Positions 22,700-33,810 of a DNA stretch of 36,764 nt are shown in pieces. How positions within the stretch are numbered: the stretch's first letter is position 1; each line of letters starts with the position of its first letter. This stretch comes from Apostichopus californicus (lineage: Eukaryota > Echinodermata > Holothuroidea > Aspidochirotida > Stichopodidae). The stretch covers positions 1-36,764 of the forward strand of contig JAIPMN010000235.1 in the NCBI GenBank assembly GCA_020650975.1. Reading direction: 5' to 3'. Under the pieces are notes generated by a model. The model did not search any database, was not told the origin of the DNA, and was given only the letters and a program-made list of their open reading frames with translations. The position numbers were made by a program, and so were the translations under genes.

Positions 22700-22925
22700 G
22701 TGGTTGCCAGTACTCTATGCCAAATACATCAATGGACATTCATATCCGACATTCTGGACTACCTGTGCCACTTTACCACTTCATCAAAGTCACAGCGTGG
22801 TGGGATGACGGGCATCGATGCAGCTCTCCACCCTCATACGCAAAGTTCTTATCTATGGACGGGGAAAGATCGACGGTCTCATTGTGTACCAGACTAACCA
22901 AGCGTATAAACTGAGAAGTCAGGGA
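22700..22925. other. CpG-containing, GC-richer block in the SRPK intron
   Basis: This roughly 220-base stretch is more GC-rich than its neighbours, with about nine CpGs, and overlapping open frames in two + phases of 65 codons each. Neither translation resembles a family I know and no splice-site pair is persuasive. It could be a conserved non-coding element or decayed element sequence. Confidence 0.2.
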
Positions 22926-24813
22926 TAGTGATACTGCCTTGGCGAATCGAATCTTTGTAACTGGCTCTAATACAAATCCACTGAAAGAAGTGAACGATCT
23001 GGTTAATGGAGAATGAAAAGAAAATTATCAACCTTTTTCTTGCAAAAATAAACCTTGGCTTATAGCCCATGATTAAGCTATGATTGGAATCCCCAAAATA
23101 CAAATTCCAGCACAGGCTATCAGCAGCGTGGAGATTGTTTAAAGAGGCTGTGTATGATCGCTTCATCATGACAGGGCGATAACTGATACGGCTGTTGTTA
23201 TTAATGGTGCATCTTTATATTTTTAGCATCTCGGGGATACTGTGACTATAACTGCGAAGGTAATCGCGATGGATCCAAATGGACGTATCCTCTTTCACAC
23301 ACCTGATAGCCGTCGGTCGGAATGCAGAAAACAGGAAGTCCGTTTGAATGGGAATTTATTTTTTTATTTTTTAAATGTTTGATGCATGTTCGTCTCCTCT
23401 TGATGGCTTCATAAATATGACAGGTTGACGGAGGAGAGGAAGAAGAAAGTGTGATGAGAATGATTTTATCCTCATTGCAATCAAAAGGTTGTAATGGAAT
23501 GTGTGGACTAGGAACGGGAAGTACAGTGTACTTTTTTGTGCATAGATTGCCACTCGTAACTGTGTGGAGTGTGAACTAGCAGTCTGGTAGTATTTGAAAA
23601 CGTGCCGGTACGGTCGGTCTGAAAACTGTCGTAGAAAATTTAGACATCCTTTTCCGTGTGCATGTTTGTCACCTCAACAGCAATTAAGGTGAACGGAAAC
23701 TGTGCTGAAATAGTGTATGCCACTTTCCTAGTATTATTTGAATCCCGGGAATTATTGATCCAGTATTTGCATTGCAAAAAGCTATATAACAGACATGGTC
23801 AAATTACAATGCAAGACCAACGATGTACTTTTAAGCAGTATTTTATGTGCACATGCAGGACACCATAGTAATTTATAAGAGACTGGAAAAGTGCTATACA
23901 AAGTTTGAACAATGTATTATATCATTCCAGGGCTGTAGAATCCTATAATTAGTAAGGGGGACACTGAAGATATTGTTCTTTCGTTTTTCTTGCTGAAGTT
24001 TAAATCATTTTTGTGTGTATTTTGTTTTATAATGACACCGCAGCCTTCACTCTGAATCTTCTTAGTCCTGCCAATTACAGACTTAGGTATCAGAGCCGTG
24101 GAGGTTAAGTAGTATAGTCCAAAACTAGATATAAATTTGGGGATTACTTGCACTCTGTTAACAAAGTACATCAATTGGGAACTTCAACCTGAATGTAACA
24201 GGATACAATTGTTGTCATAATAGAGGTTGGCAAAGTGTGAAGCCAAAATTAACTGTTTCCTTGGAATAGTGATATACCTATTTCTCAGTTGTTTTCATTC
24301 CCAGTTTATGTCATCACATACCCAATCCTTGTTGAGTAACCAAATATTGACTTTAAATATTAAAGCCTAAATCCCGAAGCAGGAAATTACATGTGAAAAT
24401 TACCCGGAAGAGTCGACATGATTGTAGAGTTGATCTCTAAGCATACATATATAACATGATCAATAGAAGTAACAGAGTTAATGAGGTTTACTGCTGTTAT
24501 TTGCATAACAAACACACAAGCCACACCAGTCTTGTAATGTTGCCATATTAAAGCAGATTAGCTTTTAATACAAGTTTGTCACAATTATTGGGCATACTTT
24601 AAAGGGTGTGAAGACTCGCGCAAAAAGAAACGTCTAATGCAGGTAATCTGACCTAGTTTTAAATGAGGTGTAACAGAAGTGTTAGACACCACCATCGATC
24701 CCACAAAATACGCACACAGCTTGCTACCATCGGTAATTAGACACTAGTGTAAAATCAGTACATACAGCTGCGGTCAATACCACCAATTACATCACAGTAT
24801 ACATCACATCACA
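22926..24813. other. SRPK intron segment with no recognised feature
   Basis: Scanned on both strands; only short open frames and scattered CpG patches (for example near 23590) were seen. Confidence 0.5.
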
Positions 24814-24863
24814 GTATACAAACGATACAGCGATGGAAAGTATACAAACGATACAGCGATGGA
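24814..24863. repeat. Tandem duplication, 26-bp period, two copies
   Basis: GTATACAAACGATACAGCGA-TGGA occurs at 24814 and again at 24840, essentially identical. Immediately upstream, ATCACAGTATAC is also doubled (24791 and 24808). A recent local duplication in the SRPK intron. Confidence 0.9.
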
Positions 24864-25974
24864 CATCTCAGGTCCAGCTAAAGATAACAAGGTATCACGT
24901 TTCATTACTGTCTGCATTTTGTAGCGACACAAACGTCACTTGCAAGCAACAGAAAGTTAACTTTTTCAGATGGCCGCACACGGTTTGGGGCGAGTCTTCA
25001 ATGCCTTTAAGTGTTTAAAATTTTGTGTAGCAGTGTTGTAGGCTCTTAATAACTGTGTCTCTTATGAAATATTACAGGTTTAATACACAATGCTATACAA
25101 ACTTTGCATTCTAGCTATCATGGTATTTTGCTGATTTCTAATCACATTTTGCTATTCAATATTTAGGAGATAAGTACTCCCTGCATCATTGCCTTTTCTT
25201 TACAATATAATAATCATAATGGTAACCAGCCTGCAGTTCAGGGCTGATTTTTTTTACCAATTTAAGGGTGTTGTTTATCGAGGTTGTGCAAAGGAGAAAG
25301 CACATATTTTTTTAAAGTAACCTACAGTACTGATACGTTATGAATGTACTGGACTGCAGCAAACTTTGTTCTTTTTTTCCCTCCACCTGACGGAAATATG
25401 TATCTAGAGTTCTAGACGTCGTCATCGTACCTTAATTGCCTGAGGGACAACTTGTTTAACTTCTCTTCATCCCCAAACCGGAAATGTGTTGTTGTAATTG
25501 TCATCTGAAGCCAAATGGCTTTACATTACCATTCACATTAGATTATAATCCAGTTAGAAAAGTTTAGGAAGTAAAGTCATCGTAAGACCTTCACTATGAT
25601 CAGAGCAAATAGAGCAAATGCTGAATTCATGTCGTAGTCATCTCCAAATAAGTTCAAAGTGCAACCTTAAAATCAGGAGGGATATTAATAAACAAGCTTC
25701 AAACCAGTTCATGACGATTCCCTACTGTTTGGAAAAAGCTTTTCCAAGTGAAGTCATCATAAGAATACGATCTACTGCCATTATTCATTCTTCTCTCTCA
25801 AAGATATGATTAACCATTCCCTCCTCCCTCCCACCACACTACCTCCTCCTCCATCTTAAAACATTTTTATGATATTTCATCTTGTTATCATGCTTATGCA
25901 TATTGACCACATCGACGAGCTGTCTGTACAATGTGTAGAAGTTATATTCCATCGGAGTATTCATAAAGTCGTAT

Positions 25975-26270
25975 TAACTCGGTAGTCAGTCATGCGTCAC
26001 TCAGAGGATAAAAATGATGAGAAAAAGAGACTGCATGCGAAAAGATCAAAAGGTGATTCCGAGAACCGGCCTGACGCAATCGCTCTCTCTGCCTGTGTGG
26101 ACGCTCATCAACCTTCAGACACTAAACAGTGAACGCCTTAACGATCCCGACTAAAAACCGTCTCGATAGAGTGGAACTTGGGAGCTTTCGTTCCATCCTC
26201 TGCATCTCTGCATCCAAAAATCGTCCAGATCTGGTGAAGGTTGTTAAGAGGAGGCAGATTAAATTAAAGA
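25975..26270. other. CpG-dense unique block in the SRPK intron
   Basis: About ten CpGs fall within 125 bases (26050-26180), in sequence with balanced composition and no long frame. Its contrast with the flanking AT-rich intron marks it as a candidate regulatory or conserved element. No named motif cluster is claimed. Confidence 0.22.
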
Positions 26271-26696
26271 CAACTTAGGAGCCTGTCTGGAGGTTGAATT
26301 AATCGTACATTTTTATGCAACTTTCCGGCCAGTTTCAATTGAGCTTCTCAATGTTCTCAAGCTTACAGCGGTGCATTATGTAGAATTATTAATTTGTTAT
26401 GGGTTTTTGTCTTTTTTTCCTCTTTTTTTTTTGTGGACATATCGATATGTTGTGGTGCTAAATCAGTTTTGATAATTTCTCCTTTTAAGTAACTGATGAC
26501 ATATGTTGCTTTGAACAGTATTAGTTGTTTAAGCAGAGTTTAGTAAATTCAGATTATACTCAAGCATCTACGATCTTGACCTAGCGATATACAGTATATA
26601 TCTTTACAAAATTACGTGTTGCAGGTATTTCAGAGCAGAATTCTATCATAATGAGTATGCTTTAGCTCACTGACTACTGTTAATATTTGAACCTCT

Positions 26697-26719
26697 CCCC
26701 CCCCCCCCCAAAAAAAAAA
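26697..26719. repeat. C13-A10 compound homopolymer
   Basis: Thirteen C followed directly by ten A on the + strand. A junction of two homopolymers may mark an old poly-A-tailed insertion end or simple slippage. Confidence 0.9.
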
Positions 26720-26899
26720 GTCTAGGGGTTTTTGCCTATTAGGTTGATGAACTCATCTTAGGAAGCTTACTGGTATGATCTGGAGAGTGTACTGTAAAAA
26801 TAGTAAGAAACCTCAATCTAGTTACTTAAAACTGTTTGAGATGTTTTATTATTCAAAACAAATTAAAGCAGTTTAATCCAGTGATCTGGTTTTTCCTCT

Positions 26900-26970
26900 T
26901 TTGGGGATTTTGGGATGGGGGAAGGAAGGAACAGGGGTGAATGGGTTCAGGGAGTGGAGGGAGGGGACAG
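26900..26970. repeat. G-rich tract
   Basis: A run of G-rich words on + (GGGGATTTTGGGATGGGGG, then AGGGAGTGGAGGGAGGGG) with many runs of three or more G. Fits loose quadruplex criteria with longer loops. Confidence 0.6.
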
Positions 26971-27599
26971 ATCCCAACTGCGTTTCAGACAGGACATTGG
27001 TTTTCATTCTCTCTGCCAAAGTGATTTGTAAGTGGCTGTATGAAGTGGCCTGGTGACATATGTACAACCTGAGTTTATACTGTGTTAATATATTCTTTCA
27101 CAAATTTATTTAATGATCCTCTTACTCTTTCTCAGTGAAACTTATCAATTCTTGTATAAAGCAACGTTCATTCAGAGTGCATATTTATTGGAGATGGGTT
27201 ATTGTCTTCATTCTTTCTGTTAATACCCAGTAGTCTAGTCTTGGGGTTACTTAACTAAGTTAACTGCAAGTGTGCTTGGTGAAATTAAAGATTATTAATA
27301 CTGTCAAGAAATTCAGTCGCAATACCTTCCATGTTTATAAATATCCAAATCTGGTACGTTTAATTTAAATCTGACGGTATGGGGTCCGATAGATGTGAAG
27401 TTTGGCAAATCCACTTTATCTTGAAAGAGTTTATGTACATCTGCTGTTATGTTACTAGGTGTAGTTACATAGCAGAGTGCACTTAAATGTGAAATGTGTG
27501 TTTTTTCGTTTTACTTAAATGGCTGACTCAGTGCCTCGACGCCCACATCTTCAGTTGTACCCTTGAATCCTCTATTGATGGAATTTCTGTGTGGACGAC

Positions 27600-27716
27600 T
27601 CCACCGACTAGTCTAGAATTACACAATTTAAGCCACTTAGCTAAAACAAGTGGATGTCTTCACCCACTAGTCTAGAATTACACAATTTAAGTCACTTAGC
27701 TAAAGCAAGCAAGTGC
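27600..27716. repeat. Tandem duplication, 59-bp period, two copies
   Basis: CTAGTCTAGAATTACACAAT starts at 27608 and 27667, followed in both by TTAAG(C/T)CACTTAGCTAAA(A/G)CAAG. Only a few substitutions separate the copies, so the duplication is fairly recent. Confidence 0.92.
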
Positions 27717-28554
27717 TCTACAGGTGGCTAAAATCATGTTCTGACTGGCATTTTCCTGAATTACCGCACACATTGATGTGTTACTTTACAGGTTTATGAG
27801 AGTAAGTGCAATGTTTATAGTTGCTGATAATAAGCTGTAATACCCATGGGGATCTTATCTTTATCTTATCTTTAGTTAAATGGAAGTCATTACAGTCAGC
27901 AGACCGATCACATGTTTTTAAATTCTTAATGTTTTACTGGCAGAGAGTAATGTACTATCAAACAGTGAAATCCACTTGCAATATAGCCGGTAAAAAAGCC
28001 CAAATTTTGCGGTCTGAAGTTTTAAAAGTAGAGTCAGTTGTAAGCTTTTGACTGTGTATAACATTGTGATATATATCAGACTTGAAGTTAAAAAAGAGTT
28101 ATATTAATTCATCTACCATGGAAAATATTACTTTTTTTTAATTTTTAATACAAATGTAGTAGTATATACAAAACTGTATGTGTTCATATGGGACTGTCAC
28201 ACCAAACCAGTTTGGATATATACAGTCGAGCTTTGTCTTTGAAGTAATATCTCAGAATCGTCAATTTGAGCAATGCCAATGATATTTGGCAGCGGTTTAA
28301 TTGAAGGGTTCCTTTGTTTAATTTTTGTCTTCCCAAGTGCCCAACCACAATTTATCCTGACAAACTTTCTAATGTTATTTTCTAAGTGCTAGCTAAACTG
28401 GTGGACGGTTTGGGACAATGACAAAAGTGACCATTTGCAAGGGTAGCAGCCTTCTGGCGACACTGGAGCCAGAAGGTAACCAAACATTGTGTCATGTGCG
28501 TACTGGTCATTTCAACTGTCAAAACAGATATTTTATTTAAGGCAAAGTCTGGGA

Positions 28555-28586
28555 TAGGAGTGGGAGTGGTGGGTTGGGGGGTGAGG
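28555..28586. repeat. G-rich quadruplex-type tract
   Basis: GGGAGTGGTGGGTTGGGGGG and flanks contain several short G runs on the + strand about 700 bases before the kinase exon. Confidence 0.55.
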
Positions 28587-28963
28587 CAGAACTTAGAAGC
28601 AAAATACAGCAATGTTTCTGAGTGTGGTTGGTTGAGATGTAACAATTTATTCATGAAAGTTGAAATAAAAAAGATATTTAGAAAACTGAATATTTATGAA
28701 CTTAGACAATATAATTAATTTGAATGGTTTCTATAGAGGAGAGAAAGATTAGTTTAAACTAAAACATAAAAATAAAAGCTAGACAGTTAAAACAGCCATT
28801 GAAATTTCTTTTGGCAACATTTTACATTCATTGTGTTGCATTACTGTACAACATGTCTTTTGTTTCAGCATGAACAACGCACATTTACAGTCTTGTCAAA
28901 ATAATAGGCATACCCATTACCCAGGAAGCAATACCTGCAACCTAATTAAGGTTCCTCCAGAGA

Positions 28964-28975
28964 CCCCCCCCCCCC
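28964..28975. repeat. Poly-C run of 12
   Basis: C12 on the + strand, about 315 bases upstream of the SRPK kinase exon. Confidence 0.9.
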
Positions 28976-29229
28976 ATGCCCAACCCTATTGAACCCTGTT
29001 GGTAGAAACTTAGTCATTTTGGGCTTTTGATACTTTGGGCCGCTCTCCTAGAGAGGGTATCATCAGGAAAGAAAAATTTCCTTTGAAGCAAGGTTAAAGC
29101 TGCTATAAATATTACTTTTTTTCGTCTCATTACTATAAAAGGCCTCAGCGGTACTTATACTAACTTCCATTTACTGGATGATGCCAGTATGTGGTTTGCT
29201 CTATATGCTGGATCTTAGAAGCCTATTGA

Positions 29230-29400
<171 letters not shown>

Positions 29401-29559
29401 TAAGTTTAAGGCTTCAAAGACATTAATGATGTGCTGTTTATAACTTATATAGGAGATTAAGTCTACCTTGATTGATGAAATACTATCTAGGGGGATGCTT
29501 CGAGAATGGTGAAGACTCCCATAAACTATGACCTTCACCTTTACTTTGGGCGTTTCGGT

Positions 29560-30764
29560 GGGGTGTGCCTACCTAGGGCTGTTTGCTGTGGCCCCTTCAG
29601 CCGTTCCCCCTGATTGTAGCTGGTTCTCGGTTGCTTGAAGTGATTGTGATTGCGGGGTATAATGCGAGGACGAGGCCAAGGGGCACATGCCTGCCTCTCT
29701 CAAGGACTTCATCCTGTCAACCTCTTTGACATGCAGTTTTTTGTCATACATGCCTCCGAAGAGGTAATCCCCCACTATCGGGAGGTTGTGGAACCCGTCC
29801 TCGGTGGACCGGGACAACCAGTTGAGGGGGTCCAACACCAACTTCTGTCGCGTCATTGTCGCTTAAAACGACAACTGTGCAAATTGTTCTAGCACCATCC
29901 TCGAGATGGGGGCTATGACGGCCTCTGTGTCTTTCTGCGATATACCGCTGAATGTGCCTGCTGAGAGGACCTATATATCAGCTCCGCAAAGAGCAGCAGG
30001 GCTGACTTCATGCTGGCCTGGGAGGCTCTATCGATGTCAAGAAGAGAGGACTTCAGAGTCCTCGCATCTTTCCCCTGAACCTATCCCTGAGGTCCAGGGC
30101 ACCCGCCAATCTCAACCTCTCCTTCACCTGGGACGGAATATGCGGCAGCGCAAAATGGCTGAGGTGTTCCCCTGGAAGGAAGTCCAACACTTAGCTTGTG
30201 CCACTGCTTCAAAGCATTCTCAACACACAACGTCCACTGGGATGGATGCTCAGGGTTTTTGAGTGGCCGTGTTTAACATCAACTTGGATGTCGGCCCCTC
30301 GTGGATATTGCTTCCCCTTGTCCTTGAAACCGAGGGCCCTGCATAGAACAGTTGCCGCCTTTCCAAAGGCTTCTGGGAAATCTGGGTGCCCCCCGCAAGG
30401 GCTCTTCTTCGTCCACCTCTGACTCTCCGCTGGCCGCGATCGACAAGGTGTCATTGGCCCTCGAAGAAGCATATTCCCGGGGATCCGCTGCTCCCTGGGT
30501 CTGGTACGGAGTTGGATCATCCGCTACCAGCGCCGGTGCTGGAAGTAGGGATGTGGACAGTGCAATTTGCTGCTCTGGCTCTGCCTGTGCTGGTCTTTGC
30601 AGCAGCCGTCCTAAGAGTTCTTTGAACTGGGATAAGTGAGCCTGGTCTGAATCCAGGGACCGTCTCCTCCTGTGCTTTATAGTTCTGCCCTGATGAATGT
30701 CTACCTCCGACAACCAAAAGCCACGCCAAGGTGTTGGATCATAAAGATTGATAACGATTATCAA
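29560..30764 (-). pseudogene. Decayed retroelement ORF1/gag-like sequence, antisense in the SRPK intron (DIRS-type is the best guess)
   Basis: On the minus strand a GC-richer, peptide-like signal runs through several frames: 30764 to about 30360 (ends SIAASGESEVDEEEPL), then a second frame to 30209 (FPEAFGKAATVLCRALGF), a third at about 30197-30054 (LSHFALPHIPSQVKERLR), a fourth at about 30060-29945 (LLDIDRASQASMKSALLLF), a fifth to about 29860, and finally 29856-29569 (LPIVGDYLFGGMYDKKLHVKE). At least four frame changes or stops separate these, so it cannot encode one protein. The serine/acidic linker, a leucine-rich helical centre and an LFGG block near the end resemble ORF1/gag-like proteins of DIRS-type tyrosine-recombinase retrotransposons; this assignment is from memory of the family and is uncertain. 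No RT, RNase H or recombinase is in the window. Open frames on the + strand here (29650-30640) are shadows. Confidence 0.55.
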
Positions 30765-32150
30765 GAGCTATAAGAATGGATAAGGTTATATGAGGTGAGT
30801 ACATTGCTGGTTAATTCACAAACCAGGTAAGGTTTGGGGAAGCAATGACACACTTCAACAGAAACACATCAAAACAAAACACTTTAGTAGAAAGTTGTCT
30901 GTGGTACTTCATTTTGATGTTTTCATAAGATGGTCAGGGGTCAGTTGTTTGATCAGGAATGTTCAAAGATGTTCAAAGGTGTCTGGCTTCTACTACTTCT
31001 AAAAACAATATAAAGCAACACCAATTCATTTGGTGAATTTTATTACATTTCATCCCCTAAACAGTGCACCAGAGTCTTTTTTTTTTAGCGTTTTCAGGTC
31101 TTCTCGCATTCTTGTAGTCTATGACACCGATGCCATCAATAGCTCCTGTCCTGTTGTAAATAACAGGCAAAGCCCTGTGACAGTTAACCAAGCCTTTTTG
31201 TGTGTACGCTCTTTATCCCTTTAAGGTGACTCGAGAATATCTCACATCAAAACGACTGTGTCATAAACCAGAGAGAAATTGTTTGGAAAAGAAGCCCCTG
31301 TAAATCTCTCATCTCATCAGAAGATTAGCCGAGTAATTTCACTCCTCCCTGTCTCTCTTTCTCTCTCTCCCACATCTGAGTGGAGTATCTCTCCACCAGA
31401 AGGGCGAGTAAACCAAGAGAAAGAGTCCTGATTAAAAAGCTGATGGTTTGCATACTTTCAAATATGAAAACATGTTGATCTAAGATGGAGATTCATACCA
31501 CTGCGGATTGTTTTCAAAACGTGAGATTTTCGTCGGGATTAGTTGGGGGTCGATTTCAGAAGGGTAAACAATTGCCAGTTCGAACAAATGTGGCAATTAC
31601 TGCGTGATGTAAAAACACGATCACACAGCTTTGAGATCGGTCGTCTTCATAAATCTGTGGTCGGTCTGTTGAGAAGTAGTTAGCTGTTACGAAGGGAGAG
31701 GGGATTGGTTGGGTTATTTTGAAGTTGTCAATCATATTTGGTACTGTATACGAATATTCTTTGTACAGAGACGTCTCTAAAGCCAGTCGCACCCTGCCCG
31801 ACTCCAACAAATTACCATCGTAAGATGGAAGAGGGTGGATGGTCAGGCAGTAGTGTGCATGTGCTTAAGACCACAACTGAGCAAGATTCATCCCGTTTCA
31901 AGTCGCTTCAATGGTTTTAATCGCACAAACTCAACGTGAAAGCATTTCAGTTGATGGGTGTGCTCAAAGTCATAAAAATGTGTTTACATTGCAATTGCAC
32001 CTCCAGTTTGAGTCAGGAGGATAAGCCCTAAATCTTTTGAAAGGAGTGAGGGCGCAGTGCTGAAACGTTCCAGTCACATAGTTTTAGATAGGACTTAAAG
32101 TGCGGATGTAGAGTTGGAGATAGGGATAAAGTATTGTAGCTCATAATTCC
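30765..32150. other. SRPK intron, no gene recognised
   Basis: Moderately CpG-containing patches at about 31200-31560, a CT-rich run at 31345-31375 and a small GATGTTCAAAG duplication at about 30967. No exon or RNA gene recognised. Confidence 0.5.
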
Positions 32151-32163
32151 CCAAAACCAGTGT

Positions 32164-32186
32164 TTTTGGTGAATTCTTCACCAAAA
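32164..32186. repeat. Perfect 10-bp hairpin with 3-base loop
   Basis: TTTTGGTGAA (32164-32173), loop TTC, then TTCACCAAAA (32177-32186). An upstream CCAAAA (32151-32156) can pair with the same TTTTGG, giving a competing stem. Tight loop and perfect stem favour cruciform or RNA hairpin formation. No gene context. Confidence 0.8.
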
Positions 32187-32285
32187 CCAACCAGATGCAA
32201 ATTAACCTGAAATTGTAGTTGTACTCCTTTAGAATGGTAGATTTGGAAGGAAGAGGTAGTTGGTGTGGTGCCAATTGACCTGAAG

Positions 32286-32310
32286 TGGGGGTGGGGGGGT
32301 GGGGTGCGTG
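32286..32310. repeat. G-rich quadruplex-type tract
   Basis: GGGGGTGGGGGGGTGGGG on +, with four or more G runs separable by single-base loops. Confidence 0.75.
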
Positions 32311-33667
32311 GGCACAGTGCTAAGTGACCTACTGTTGTAGGCTAGGTAGATTGGGAGTGCATATATGTAGAATGCCGACGGGAAGCGCCATAAAAAATAC
32401 CCTGAATACCAACCCAAATAAGTTTTGGGTATCTAATTCTGTGCTGCATCTAACATTGCATAGTTCAGCAAATACTTTACAATTATGTCATAAAATAAAA
32501 AAAAATACTTATGAACATTTTAATCAAATGTGTGCTCTACAATTTACCGCTCAAATGTCATTATGTTTTGTCCTTGTCGCCCCTCTCAACTAGTCCTTCC
32601 CCTCTATTTGTCTTTCATCTATAATCACTGCTCAAACACCAGTCTTTGCCCTTTGTACATCCACAGAGCTATATTTAGCTTCCAATCAATCTTCTTAAAT
32701 ATTGTAATTGCAAATTTTCATAATCATTGCACCCATCAAACCTCATTATACATTCACAGCAGTGTCATTTTTGGTAGGATTTTCCAGACAAACGAAAACA
32801 GAAGATCCCTGCTTCTCAAGCGTGACGTACAGTACGTTATGTGTGTGTGTCTTTTGCACTGGTGTCTGCTGTACACCCTCATGGATGATGGCTCATTAAG
32901 TCTTGAGACGAGCCCTTTCGCTGAGTAAATTTTAGATCGTAAAATTCAGAAATAGTTAATTGAACACATTATTAGACGGAGAAGGGATTCAATAGAGCGT
33001 GAGAACGATGGGTTGGTAAAGAGTAAACCAATTCAAGGTCACTTTAACAGTTTTACTGTTTTTCAAAAGAGTCTTAATGACTCTGAAAGAATCATAACAG
33101 ATCATCAGGGATGTGCTCATAATATGCATTGAACTGTATGCTAATTATTAATTTTTTTGCTGAAATGTTATCGAAAATGTTATATCATACAGATGCAAGG
33201 GGTTTGCAAAAGGGGGATTTTCCTTGGAGACATGTGAGACGATTTCAGTATTTTAGATGTTTTTACCGATGAGGATTGGAAATTTTCTGGAGAGGCAGGT
33301 TAAAGGAGCTGAGTGTGTCTCACTAGTAATACCATATATAGTATTAATACACTTCAACCCTTCTCATATTTCATTCCAGTAATAGGTGTGCTTTTCTTTG
33401 ACTTTATTGGTGGGTCAGGGTAAATCTTGTGCAATTCACAGCGCTGGTGCAGTTGGGCAGCACTTATACTTTATATCACCTTTATGGTAGTCAAATCAAT
33501 TATTCTGCTTATTAGGATAGTTAGTCATGATCTGTATGTTTATCTGCATTGAAGATGCTATTAATTTAAAGTAAGTATTGACATTTGCTCTCGTAAAAAA
33601 ATAAAAAGGCAGAATCAGTCAAGTGTATGTTAAATACCTGTAGTGATACTAAAGTGTGTAACAGACC
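32311..33667. other. SRPK intron, no gene recognised
   Basis: Contains a 132-codon open frame (32530-32928) with cysteine-rich, unstructured-looking content and no family resemblance, plus a small perfect hairpin AGAGTC/GACTCT at about 33069-33085. Nothing else supported. Confidence 0.5.
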
Positions 33668-33710
33668 ATTTACTTGGTATCCTTGCTTACCTGTCTCCTC
33701 ACAACCTCAG
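33668..33710. repeat. Copy of the dispersed ATTTACTT...GCTTACCTGTC repeat
   Basis: ATTTACTTGG followed shortly by GCTTACCTGTCTCCTCACAA and CCTCAGCAC. Closest to the copy at 2107-2155 (CTTACCTGTCTCCCCACAACCT). Similarity fades after about 33710. Confidence 0.5.
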
Positions 33711-33751
33711 CACAAGTTGTGTATGGATATTCAGTGTGCAGCTCATGTAGG

Positions 33752-33777
33752 ATGGGGGTGGGGGGAGGTGGGGGGAA
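33752..33777. repeat. G-rich quadruplex-type tract
   Basis: ATGGGGGTGGGGGGAGGTGG and following G run on +, adjoining an A-rich low-complexity stretch (33778-33810). Confidence 0.75.
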
Positions 33778-33810
33778 TTAAATAAAAAAATAAAAAAAAC
33801 ATAAAAAGAA

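Noticed and set aside
23880-23935. GTGCTATACAAAG as a second LINE 3' end
   Set aside because: It resembles the GCGCTATATAAA tail at 6058 only weakly, and no RT-like reading frame precedes it.
29650-30639. Several + strand open frames of 74-118 codons
   Set aside because: They lie opposite the minus-strand retroelement relic and reflect its GC-rich codon composition, with no family resemblance of their own.
32530-32928. 132-codon open frame on +
   Set aside because: Low-complexity, cysteine-rich chance translation of AT-rich intron with an overlapping competing frame; no domain recognised.
33069-33085. AGAGTCTTAATGACTCT as a histone-type 3' stem-loop
   Set aside because: The stem sequence does not match the histone consensus and there is no histone reading frame nearby.
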